DNA from: GCA-2794515 sp034436155
GTDB lineage: Bacteria > Chloroflexota > Anaerolineae > Aggregatilineales > Phototrophicaceae
Assembly (NCBI GenBank): GCA_034436155.1
Contig: DAOTVP010000061.1
Coordinates: 38,734-102,733, forward strand
DNA: 64,000 nt
Reading direction: 5' to 3'
The translations under genes were made by a program, and so were the position numbers. Below the pieces are notes generated by a model, which did no database searches, was not told the origin of the DNA, and worked only from the letters and a program-made list of their open reading frames with translations. Positions 37,001 through 43,616 of this stretch are shown here, piece after piece (within the stretch, counting starts at the first letter, position 1; the number at the start of each line of letters is the position of its first letter).

Positions 37001-37136
37001 CCCGCTTGAGCGCCACATATTGCCCTGTGAGTAAGTCGTGAGCGCGATAGACCGCCCCCATACCGCCTACCCCGATGCGGTCTCCGAGTTCGTAACGCTT
37101 GCCAATGAGTTGGGATTGTTGAATAACTTCCATCAT
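34008..37136 (-). CDS. Ser/Thr protein kinase fused to AAA ATPase and TPR repeats
   Basis: About 1042 residues in three parts. Kinase (about 10-275): Gly loop GDRIGVGGMGAVYRA, Lys in VALKRVL, catalytic HRDLKPANVLVV and metal-binding DFG in VLDFGLSVM. ATPase/NACHT-like module of the PknK/LuxR-LAL type (about 295-640): Walker A GGESGVGKSRLIDEL, Walker B-like VVIMLEDLHWAG. TPR array (about 665-1020) with repeats such as YQEAVLFFERALTL, YEAARKFYNRSLEIYQQL and YDEAIQAFNKAQSTY. It is cytoplasmic, without membrane segment. ATG 37136 or 37133 are possible. It precedes the MurF-like gene by 17 bases, suggesting that it acts on cell-wall synthesis, by analogy with PknB-type kinases (inference). Ligand and substrates unknown. 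Confidence 0.9.
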   Translation of the reverse strand: MMEVIQQSQLIGKRYELGDRIGVGGMGAVYRAHDLLTGQYVALKRVLSDGDLGDMNENFRLALTQEFKLMASFHHPYIIEVIDYGFDESRLPYYTMELLENTQTILEATYQKSITTKVTYLLQLLQALMYLHRRGVLHRDLKPANVLVVNSRVHVLDFGLSVMRDRASTTENNQGVAGTVAYLAPEVLKGAPATEVSDLYAVGVIAYEMFKGEHPFPQTDISTLINSVLFKIPDISQLDVSYDIGVFIERLLMKDPDDRFANAGEAINALKYALDEPIELDTSATRDSFLQAARLVGRDKELGQLALALADAKEGRGSAWLIGGESGVGKSRLIDELRTLALVDGALAMRGQSNIEGRAPYQLWRNVFRWLGLVGELDAVDAGLIKLLVPDIVSLPPYHLEAASELESTKVQSRLLDALERMIRAIGRPVVIMLEDLHWAGSENISLFASLSQLAHQLPLLLIASFRDDERPDLPNVLPNATHLKLNRLNESDIAELSQAMLGDAGTKEQVVHLLQRETEGNVFFLIEVVRVLAEEAGNLEEIGRTTLPQSVFAGGVQRIIQRRLDKLPAHMHDTLALVAVIGREVDLTLLRSLMITIDVNTFLNECANAAILEVIDGEWRFTHDKLRDGVLERISKRDLIQLHKRVAEGLEKLYGTTENVAKLAYHWNIVGDPVKEEYYTSLAGEQALRSGAYQEAVLFFERALTLITPKTQAIKESELRRVYLQHRKAEAYLGFGAYTQARQLYQESLQIAEKHELPEGIASSLFALGNVEHVRGLYEAARKFYNRSLEIYQQLDKQADVVKVLNSLGSVAYDMGDDKLAKDLYQQSLNLSRELGGQWGMAGTSGKLDTVTVKRIDEARDKRRELMDRLMRASQSEDKTHVAQIYEQMGQLSFDLGEYDEAIQAFNKAQSTYREMNDNAGIANMYLQLGRVFAEQKNYAVAHANYIMGIKIAKDAQSADVIFSMFMYLARLYVMQGYLDHALELVSFMAHAENLPDSMEDEVEQFSFDLQAKMDEASAKSGWEQGKQKTLESVLLDILGE

Positions 37137-37226
37137 GAAAATCACATTTCACCAATCAGAATGTATATTCAGAAATTATACACAATTCCCACGCATAACC
37201 CAAACGCATCTGAATTTTTTTAGATT

Positions 37227-37598
37227 TTATTCAGAAATACCCAAAAAGTGGTCTATCTTCGCCATCAATTCGGGGAATTTTATCGGCTTAGTCTCGTATT
37301 CATCACAACCCGCCGCGAGGCATTTTTCTCGATCCCCTGCAATCGCATGAGCCGTCAGCGCGATGATGGGGATATGTTTGATCTCTGGATTGGCTTTGAT
37401 GATGCGGGTGGCTTGCCAGCCATCCATGACGGGCAAACTCATATCCATCAAAATCAAGTCGGGCTTACGATTTTGGGCGAGGTCTACACCTTGTGCGCCA
37501 TCGGTGGCAATCACGACTTCATGCCCGCGCTTCGATAATCGGCGCGAGAGCATGTCTAAATTCATCTCGTTATCTTCCACAACCAGTATTGTCGCCAT
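37227..37598 (-). CDS. single-domain response regulator (CheY-like)
   Basis: A 123-residue stand-alone receiver: acidic pair in ILVVEDNEMNLDML, phosphoacceptor Asp in DLILMDMSLPVMDGWQ, Thr in IIALTAHAIAGDR and Lys in YETKPIKFPEL. I chose ATG 37598 (MATILVVEDN); the frame opens at 37622. It has no output domain, so it passes phosphate on or binds a target protein. It starts 20 bases after the stop of the Amt-kinase gene and is very probably phosphorylated by it; SRRL(S/Q)K-type similarity to the receiver at 41305-41832 suggests duplication. Confidence 0.92.
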   Translation of the reverse strand: MATILVVEDNEMNLDMLSRRLSKRGHEVVIATDGAQGVDLAQNRKPDLILMDMSLPVMDGWQATRIIKANPEIKHIPIIALTAHAIAGDREKCLAAGCDEYETKPIKFPELMAKIDHFLGISE

Positions 37599-37618
37599 AA
37601 TTATGCGAATCTTCCTTC

Positions 37619-40600
37619 TCAAGTCTTCATATCATCATCATACTTCTGAATTTGTGCCGCGATGAGTTGGGTTATTTTATTCAATAAATTCTCGCGTTCA
37701 TACGCCGACTTTATCAGAATATCCTGAACAACGCCCTGCAATTGTTCACGGTCTTCGCTGGTCAGATCTTTAGCGGTGACGACAATCACAGGGATAGAAC
37801 GCCCCTCTTCGGTCTTTTGCAATTCGGTCAAGAACTGAAAGCCGTCCATTTCGGGCATCATCAAGTCGAGTAAGATGAGATCGGGCGCGAAGGTTTTGAG
37901 TTTTTCTAAGCCCAACAGACCATTTTCGGCTTCTTCGACAATACACCCTTCTTTTTCGAGGGTACGGCGTACCATATCGCGTTGGTTAGGATCGTCATCT
38001 ATCACCAAAATTTGACCAAAGGCATCGGGCAATTTGGCTTTTCGGCTGAGGGTCTTGAGCATATCGATCATTTTTTGCCGATCGATGGGTTTAGTCAGAT
38101 AGCCCGCCGCGCCAAGCGCGAAGCCGCGTGTGCGGTCATCGACAATTGAAATCATCACAACAGGAATGTGCATCAAGTCGGGGTCTGATTTGAGTTGTTC
38201 CAACACACTCCATCCATCCATGCCTTGCATCATCACATCCAGCGTAATGGCATCGGGTTTGAGTTCTCTAGCGATACGAATCCCCTCCTGACCGTTGGTA
38301 GCAACCCCTACCGAGAATCCCTCTTTGGCAAGTGAGCGTACAATCAGGTCACGCACCGTTGGGTCATCATCGATCACCAACACCAAGCCACTAGCGACCA
38401 TCATTTCATTGGTGGATGTGACAGATTTAGGCGCGAGTTGCGAATCGGGCGCTTTGGTCGTATCTACCACCATCACAGGGAAAAATGCAGTAAACGTTGT
38501 CCCAACGCTGAGTTCACTTTCTACGGTAATATCCCCGCCCATCATCTGACAGAATCGCTTGCTAATCGTCAGACCAAGCCCCGTGCCGCCATATTTGCGC
38601 GTGGTCGAAGCATCGGCTTGGGTGAATTCTGCGAAAACGGCTTGTACTTGCTCCGGCGACATACCAATCCCCGTATCTCGTACACGGAACACCAAAAAGT
38701 CTGTACCATCCCGATTCTCAACGGTTGCCGATAAAAACACAGTCCCATTTTCGGTGAATTTGGCGGCATTACTGAGCAGGTTAAACAGGGTTTGGCGCGT
38801 TTTGGTCAAATCTGCACGGGCAATATTCACCGATTCATCAATTTGTAAATCGAATGTGTTATTATTTTTGCTCATCAACGGACTGATGGTCGAGGCAACA
38901 TTATCCAACATCGCCACGACATCAAATTCTTCTAAATACAATTCCATACGCCCCGCCTCAATTTTCGACAGGTCGAGAATATTGTTGATTAAATCAAGTA
39001 GATGGCTACCTGCCGATTTGATTTTGGTCAAATCGGGGACGATATCTTCATAACCAAAATCTTCGGCATCTTCGGCGAGCATTTCACTATAACCGATAAT
39101 GGCGTTCAGTGGCGTGCGTAATTCGTGGCTCATGTTAGCTAAAAAGGCGCTTTTTGCCCGATTCGCCGTCTCTGCCGATTCTTTCGCTTCGGTCAGTGCG
39201 GCTTCGTATTCTTTACGAGCGGTAATATCGCGCACATGAAGCAATGTGGCGGGACGGTCGCCATATTGAATTTGGCTGGCGCGAATTTCGACAGGGATAG
39301 CACGCCCATCTTTGGTATAACTCAGACTTTCGAGGATATAACTTTTATTGTCACTCACATCGAAAAAGTCAATTTCGATATGGGTGCGTTTTTCGGGTGG
39401 CACAAGGTCTATGACATTCATGCCAATCAGCTCATTTTTGGGGATGCCATGCAACAAGCAGGCGGCTTCATTGACATCCAAGATGTTGCCATGCTCATCT
39501 TCAACAAATATGGGGTCTGGTGATTTTTCAAATAAATCTCGAAAACGGGCTTCACTGCGTAAAACCGCTTCTTGAGCGGCTTTACGTTCAGTAATATCGC
39601 GGAATGTGCCTGTGATGAAGCTGTTATCGCCAACATGGACTTCGGTGATAATCACCTCAAGCGGGAAAATGCTCCCATCGGCACGCCGCCCATATAATTC
39701 GTGATAGGTATCCGATTGAATCAGATCTGGCAGGATCGATTTGAGATATAAATCAGGTGATTGATTGTGAGGAGGCGCAATCAGTTGATACACCGCACGC
39801 CCCGCTAATTGATTGCGTTGATAGCCAAAGATTTTCTCGGCGGCGGGGTTGATTGTGAGGATGCTCAATGCGTCTTTGGTGAAGGTGACGATACCATCCA
39901 TCGCGGTGCGAACAATCGCTTCGGTGCGCTGAATGGCTTCTTCGAGGGCGTTCATCACACTATTGTAACGAGTAGCAATCTGCCCCACTTCGGTGAAGGG
40001 TTCGACAGGCACGCGCAAGGTCAAATCGCCCGTTTTCGATTGTTCATCCATCACATTGAATGAGTCGAGTAATTCGTTGGTCGCGCCGTGTTCAGACACA
40101 TTCAAGCCAATTTGTTCGTCTTCGGCGCTCACACGCAATGGAAATATGCGATTGATGATAAACGAAATGGTGAACACAACACCGAATGTCCATAAAAAGC
40201 AGGCGATAATCCCCACCAATTGCACGCCAATTTGGTCGCCTCGTGAAAGTCCTGTGCCAAGCAATGCGGGTTCGCCAAAAATGCCAACCGCAAGTGTTCC
40301 CCATATCCCCGCGCCCAAATGCACAGGAATCGCCCCAACTGCATCATCAATTCTTAGGCGTACCAGTAACCAATCTACGGCGAGCATCACCACCGCCCCA
40401 CCAACACCAATGAGCGCCGCCGATGTGGTACTCACGGCATGACAATTGGCGGTGATCGCCACAGCACCCGCCAAAACACCATTCAGCACAAGGTCAATTT
40501 CGGCACGCTTGCGAATCATCCAACCGATGACCAACGCGCCGACCAAGCCGAATGAACTGGCAATCACGGTATTCACAATCACACGTGGTACTTGGTCATT

Positions 40601-41287
40601 GATGCCAAGTGTGCTACCCGCGTTAAATCCAAACCAGCCAAACCATAAAATCAAGACCCCCAATGTCGCCAGTGGCACATCAGACCCTGCAATTTTTTGT
40701 GGTGGTTTGCCTTTCGGAAAACGTCCAGCGCGTGCGCCGACGATCAACAACACCGCCAGCGAAATCCACCCGCCAACGCTGTGGACAACGGTTGACCCCG
40801 CGAAATCCACGAAGCCCATTTGCCCAAGCCAACCACCCATCTCGCCAATATTAATCCCGTTCCAGACCCAATGCCCCAAAATAGGATACACAATGGCAGA
40901 CCCGATGAAGGCTAAAAACAAATACGAGCCAAATTTGACCCGTTCCGCAATTGCCCCTGCCAAAATGGTGACAGCCGTCCCGCAGAACATCACCTGAAAG
41001 AAGAAAAAGGCGATAGTCTGTGGTTCGGCATTGCTGAGGTCTACACCAAATTCACTAATCCCGATCAAGCTATTGCCTGAAAGCCCAAACATGAAGCCAT
41101 ACCCAACCAACCAGAAAAAGATGGTGGTAACACCAAAATCGGCAAGATTTTTGATGGCGACATTGATATTATTTTTTCGCCGTGTGAGACCAGCTTCTAA
41201 ACACAAAAAACCAGCTTGCATCAAAAACACAAGACACGCGGCAAACAGCAACCAAACGGTATTAATAGCAACAGTTGGGTCATCCAT
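37619..41287 (-). CDS. ammonium transporter-hybrid histidine kinase fusion
   Basis: 1222 residues. Residues 1-395 are an Amt/Rh domain with about 11 membrane segments: LFAACLVFLMQAGFLCLEAG, the conserved Asp in FVDFAGSTVVHSVGGWISL with the first pore His, and the second pore His in AIPVHLGAGIWGTL. Then a HAMP-like link (LRVPVEPFTEVGQIATRY), two PAS domains (about 450-560 and 575-690; TFRDITERKAA, LHVRDITARKEY), a HisKA domain with phospho-His in NMSHELRTPLNAIIG, an ATPase domain (DTGIGMSPEQV, GGTGLGLTISKRF) and two receivers (about 965-1080, Asp in ITLDVMMQGMDG; 1090-1210, Asp in LLDLMMPEMDGF). The Amt domain may sense ammonium, transport it or both. It is flanked by two single receivers, one on each side, same strand. 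Confidence 0.93.
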   Translation of the reverse strand: MDDPTVAINTVWLLFAACLVFLMQAGFLCLEAGLTRRKNNINVAIKNLADFGVTTIFFWLVGYGFMFGLSGNSLIGISEFGVDLSNAEPQTIAFFFFQVMFCGTAVTILAGAIAERVKFGSYLFLAFIGSAIVYPILGHWVWNGINIGEMGGWLGQMGFVDFAGSTVVHSVGGWISLAVLLIVGARAGRFPKGKPPQKIAGSDVPLATLGVLILWFGWFGFNAGSTLGINDQVPRVIVNTVIASSFGLVGALVIGWMIRKRAEIDLVLNGVLAGAVAITANCHAVSTTSAALIGVGGAVVMLAVDWLLVRLRIDDAVGAIPVHLGAGIWGTLAVGIFGEPALLGTGLSRGDQIGVQLVGIIACFLWTFGVVFTISFIINRIFPLRVSAEDEQIGLNVSEHGATNELLDSFNVMDEQSKTGDLTLRVPVEPFTEVGQIATRYNSVMNALEEAIQRTEAIVRTAMDGIVTFTKDALSILTINPAAEKIFGYQRNQLAGRAVYQLIAPPHNQSPDLYLKSILPDLIQSDTYHELYGRRADGSIFPLEVIITEVHVGDNSFITGTFRDITERKAAQEAVLRSEARFRDLFEKSPDPIFVEDEHGNILDVNEAACLLHGIPKNELIGMNVIDLVPPEKRTHIEIDFFDVSDNKSYILESLSYTKDGRAIPVEIRASQIQYGDRPATLLHVRDITARKEYEAALTEAKESAETANRAKSAFLANMSHELRTPLNAIIGYSEMLAEDAEDFGYEDIVPDLTKIKSAGSHLLDLINNILDLSKIEAGRMELYLEEFDVVAMLDNVASTISPLMSKNNNTFDLQIDESVNIARADLTKTRQTLFNLLSNAAKFTENGTVFLSATVENRDGTDFLVFRVRDTGIGMSPEQVQAVFAEFTQADASTTRKYGGTGLGLTISKRFCQMMGGDITVESELSVGTTFTAFFPVMVVDTTKAPDSQLAPKSVTSTNEMMVASGLVLVIDDDPTVRDLIVRSLAKEGFSVGVATNGQEGIRIARELKPDAITLDVMMQGMDGWSVLEQLKSDPDLMHIPVVMISIVDDRTRGFALGAAGYLTKPIDRQKMIDMLKTLSRKAKLPDAFGQILVIDDDPNQRDMVRRTLEKEGCIVEEAENGLLGLEKLKTFAPDLILLDLMMPEMDGFQFLTELQKTEEGRSIPVIVVTAKDLTSEDREQLQGVVQDILIKSAYERENLLNKITQLIAAQIQKYDDDMKT

Positions 41288-41304
41288 ACAATAAATCCTT
41301 TATG

Positions 41305-41832
41305 TCATAAGGCTCTGGCATTATCGATAATGCGTTGCAAAACGGCTTTCTGCGAGTCATTCACCGGTCCCGCCGCGCCATTTAGTAACGATTCAGCATC
41401 GGCAATAATCGAATACACAAGGCTATCGGCAGAGATGGTCGCGTTGAATCGTTTATATTTATCGAGCGTGGCGCTCACACGGGCTTTGAGTAAGACGGGG
41501 TTAAAGGGTTTGAATAAATAATCTTCCGCGCCCAATTCGATACATTTAACAACACTGTCGAGGTCATCCACCGCCGAAATCATGATAATCGGCACTTGGC
41601 GCAAAGCAGAATCGGCTTTGGCGGTCTCTAATACTTCGTAGCCGTTCATTTTGGGCATCATGATATCCAGCATGACCAAATCGTAACGAAAAGCACGCAT
41701 CATCTCTAGGCATCGTTCACCGTTATCTGCCATCTCGACATTGTAATTCAATTTTTGCAACCGCCGCGACAACATATCACGGTTCATTTCGTTATCATCA
41801 ACAACAAGGATATGTGCTGATTCGTCAGACAT
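41305..41832 (-). CDS. response regulator with C-terminal helical extension
   Basis: A 175-residue receiver protein: ILVVDDNEMNRDMLSRRL, phosphoacceptor Asp in DLVMLDIMMPKMNGYE, Ser in IIMISAVDDLDS and Lys in YLFKPFNPVLLK. After the receiver (about residue 125) comes a 50-residue, probably helical extension (LDKYKRFNATISADSLV ... IIDNARAL) of a kind seen at the link to PAS or GAF output domains, but no output domain follows. 17 bases separate its stop from the Amt-kinase start. Upstream it is divergent from the HIT gene with a 160-base AT-rich promoter region, so it is likely the first gene of the signalling operon. Confidence 0.9.
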   Translation of the reverse strand: MSDESAHILVVDDNEMNRDMLSRRLQKLNYNVEMADNGERCLEMMRAFRYDLVMLDIMMPKMNGYEVLETAKADSALRQVPIIMISAVDDLDSVVKCIELGAEDYLFKPFNPVLLKARVSATLDKYKRFNATISADSLVYSIIADAESLLNGAAGPVNDSQKAVLQRIIDNARAL

Positions 41833-41991
41833 ATCAACTACTCCTCAAGTATGGATATTGCAATCTGTTATATCTATTAAAGATACACCAGAATTTCCTT
41901 TTATGCCTGTTTTTTTATAAGTTTATGGAAATTTTTTATAGATGGGTCATAATAGACGGGCAACAATTTGATAAAATCAGGAGTGTGCATA

Positions 41992-42345
41992 ATGCCAAGT
42001 ATTTTTTCTAAGATAATCGCCAAAGAAATCCCGTCCGAGATGGTGTATCAAGATGATCTCGTGAGCGCCTTTAAGGATATTCATCCACAAGCACCCGTGC
42101 ATATCCTCATCGTACCGAATAAAGAGATCCCGACTGTGGATGATGTCGAGCCTGATGACGAAGCCATGCTAGGGCGGATGTTCACCGTTGCAAAAAAAGT
42201 CGCACGCGATTTGGGCATCGGCGAGAGTGGGTATCGGCTCATTGTGAATTGCAAAGAGGACGGCGGTCAAGAAGTGTATCATATTCACATGCACTTGGTT
42301 GGCGGACGGCGTTTGGGGCGGATGTTAGAGAAAAAAGAGGAATAA
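41992..42345 (+). CDS. HIT family (HINT-like) nucleotide-binding protein
   Basis: A 117-residue purine nucleoside phosphoramidase-type HIT protein. The start MPSIFSKIIAKEIPSEMVYQ and the histidine triad YHIHMHLVGGRRLGRM (HxHxH) are characteristic. I chose ATG 41992 because CAGGAG lies 8 bases upstream; the frame opens at 41968. It hydrolyses adenosine phosphoramidates or related adducts in vitro; the physiological role in bacteria is unclear. It is alone between the signalling operon and the dsbA-like gene, with palindrome 42371-42403 after its stop. Confidence 0.93.
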   Translation: MPSIFSKIIAKEIPSEMVYQDDLVSAFKDIHPQAPVHILIVPNKEIPTVDDVEPDDEAMLGRMFTVAKKVARDLGIGESGYRLIVNCKEDGGQEVYHIHMHLVGGRRLGRMLEKKEE

Positions 42346-42370
42346 CAGTAAACATCAAAATTTGTCTGAC

Positions 42371-42403
42371 GGGACGATGAACGCCTTGCACGTATATCGT
42401 CCC
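42371..42403 (-). repeat. bipartite palindrome, family I, single
   Basis: Outer stem GGGACGAT (42371-42378) with ATCGTCCC (42396-42403), the same outer stem as 32314-32346 and 50163-50195; the inner part is decayed (GAACGCC with TGCACGTAT). Preceded by GTCTGAC. Between convergent genes. Confidence 0.75.
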
Positions 42404-42413
42404 TAAACATGCC

Positions 42414-43397
42414 TTAACTTTCAGGGGTCATTTCTGCGGTGGGTTCTGGAACAACTGCTTCGGGTGTGGATTCGTCTACTGGTGCAACATCAGGAGTCGC
42501 TTCGGGCGTAGATTCATCTGTAGGCGCAACATCAGGCACAGGCGTAGCGAGTGGCACAGCTATCCGACCCGATTGTTGATAGGCTTGGCGGACTTGCGCT
42601 TCAAATGCGCTGGCACTGTTGCCACCAGTGTATTCGTTACCTTGAATAAAGGTACGGGGTGTGCCTGTGATGCCTAATTGTAGGCGTAATTCGTTGGCGC
42701 GGTTATATAGGTCATACGTATCCGCACTGCCAATACACCCGCGGAAGGTACTGCCATTCATGCCGAGTGCCTCTGCCCCTGCGAACATCCGTGCTTGACT
42801 AAAGGCTTGGTTAGCATAAATTTCTTGCCATGAGAATAACACATCGGCATATTCAAAGAATTTACCCTGATTCGCGGCACACAAGGCGGCGCGTGCCGCA
42901 CCATTGCCATTGGTGATTTCACCATTTTCTTGTGGGATGATAGTATACGACATAATCCCTTCACGGATCAGTTCTATCATGGTATCCGAAATAGCATTAT
43001 GCAAATCTTTACAACTTGGGCAAGCAAAACTGGTATACGACACCACTTGTACAGGCGCGTTGGGGTCGCCGAGCATGGGCATTCCGTTACCGATATTCGC
43101 CGTTTGGGGAATACCAGCATAACGTTCTACGGTGCCATCAGGAATCGGCGCTTCTTGGGGCAAATTCGAGATGAGATACAATCCCGCCGCCACTACCACA
43201 ATCACCACGGCAGCAATCACCAAAAAGGTGTTCCGTTGACGGCGTTCTTGTTGTTTGCGCTCTTCACGACGTTCTTTGGTCGCCCGCGCATTGGTGGCGG
43301 TTGTGGTGGATTTTGTGGTCGTTACGGGTGATGATGACGGTGCAACAGGCTTCTTACTGGGTTGTGATGCACCCGATTTCTTTTTATTGTTCGACAT
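42414..43397 (-). CDS. membrane-anchored DsbA-family thioredoxin-fold protein
   Basis: A 327-residue type II membrane protein: about 55 basic, Ser/Thr/Lys-rich cytoplasmic residues, one membrane segment (about 58-80, FLVIAAVVIVVVAAGLYLI) and an extracellular thioredoxin_4/DsbA domain. The active site is FACPSCKDLHNA (CPSC) and the cis-Pro loop TGTPRTFIQGNEY. It should catalyse thiol-disulfide exchange on secreted proteins, like BdbD. The C-terminal ~45 residues are a low-complexity acidic tail of the repeat VAPTDESTPEATPD. No DsbB/VKOR partner is nearby. It is divergent from acnA. Confidence 0.9.
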   Translation of the reverse strand: MSNNKKKSGASQPSKKPVAPSSSPVTTTKSTTTATNARATKERREERKQQERRQRNTFLVIAAVVIVVVAAGLYLISNLPQEAPIPDGTVERYAGIPQTANIGNGMPMLGDPNAPVQVVSYTSFACPSCKDLHNAISDTMIELIREGIMSYTIIPQENGEITNGNGAARAALCAANQGKFFEYADVLFSWQEIYANQAFSQARMFAGAEALGMNGSTFRGCIGSADTYDLYNRANELRLQLGITGTPRTFIQGNEYTGGNSASAFEAQVRQAYQQSGRIAVPLATPVPDVAPTDESTPEATPDVAPVDESTPEAVVPEPTAEMTPES

Positions 43398-43525
43398 TTC
43401 AAAGAAACTCCTGATGAATCAAAATAAAATAGACACTTCAAAGGTATTGTTTCTGGTACGAGTTTACCTGACGTTACGCAAAATTCAACACAAAAATTTT
43501 TTAGGGCAATGGGATGTGCTAGACA

Positions 43526-43554
43526 ATGACATTCATCACCTTTTGCAGTACAAT
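43526..43554 (+). promoter_or_regulatory. candidate acnA promoter
   Basis: ATGACA (43526-43531) and TACAAT (43549-43554) with a 17-base spacer, 62 bases before the acnA start. The rest of the 219-base divergent region (43398-43616) holds nothing else I recognise. Confidence 0.4.
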
Positions 43555-43616
43555 TAAATCGATGTGACAATTGCAAAATGGTAATCCCTCAACAATCACA
43601 TATAGAGGTAAAAAAT

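Noticed and set aside
39993..41294. Several plus-strand frames opposite the Amt domain
   Set aside because: Shadows of the membrane-segment codons on the other strand.
41968..41991. Longer start of the HIT gene at 41968
   Set aside because: The ribosome site CAGGAG lies inside this extension and serves ATG 41992.
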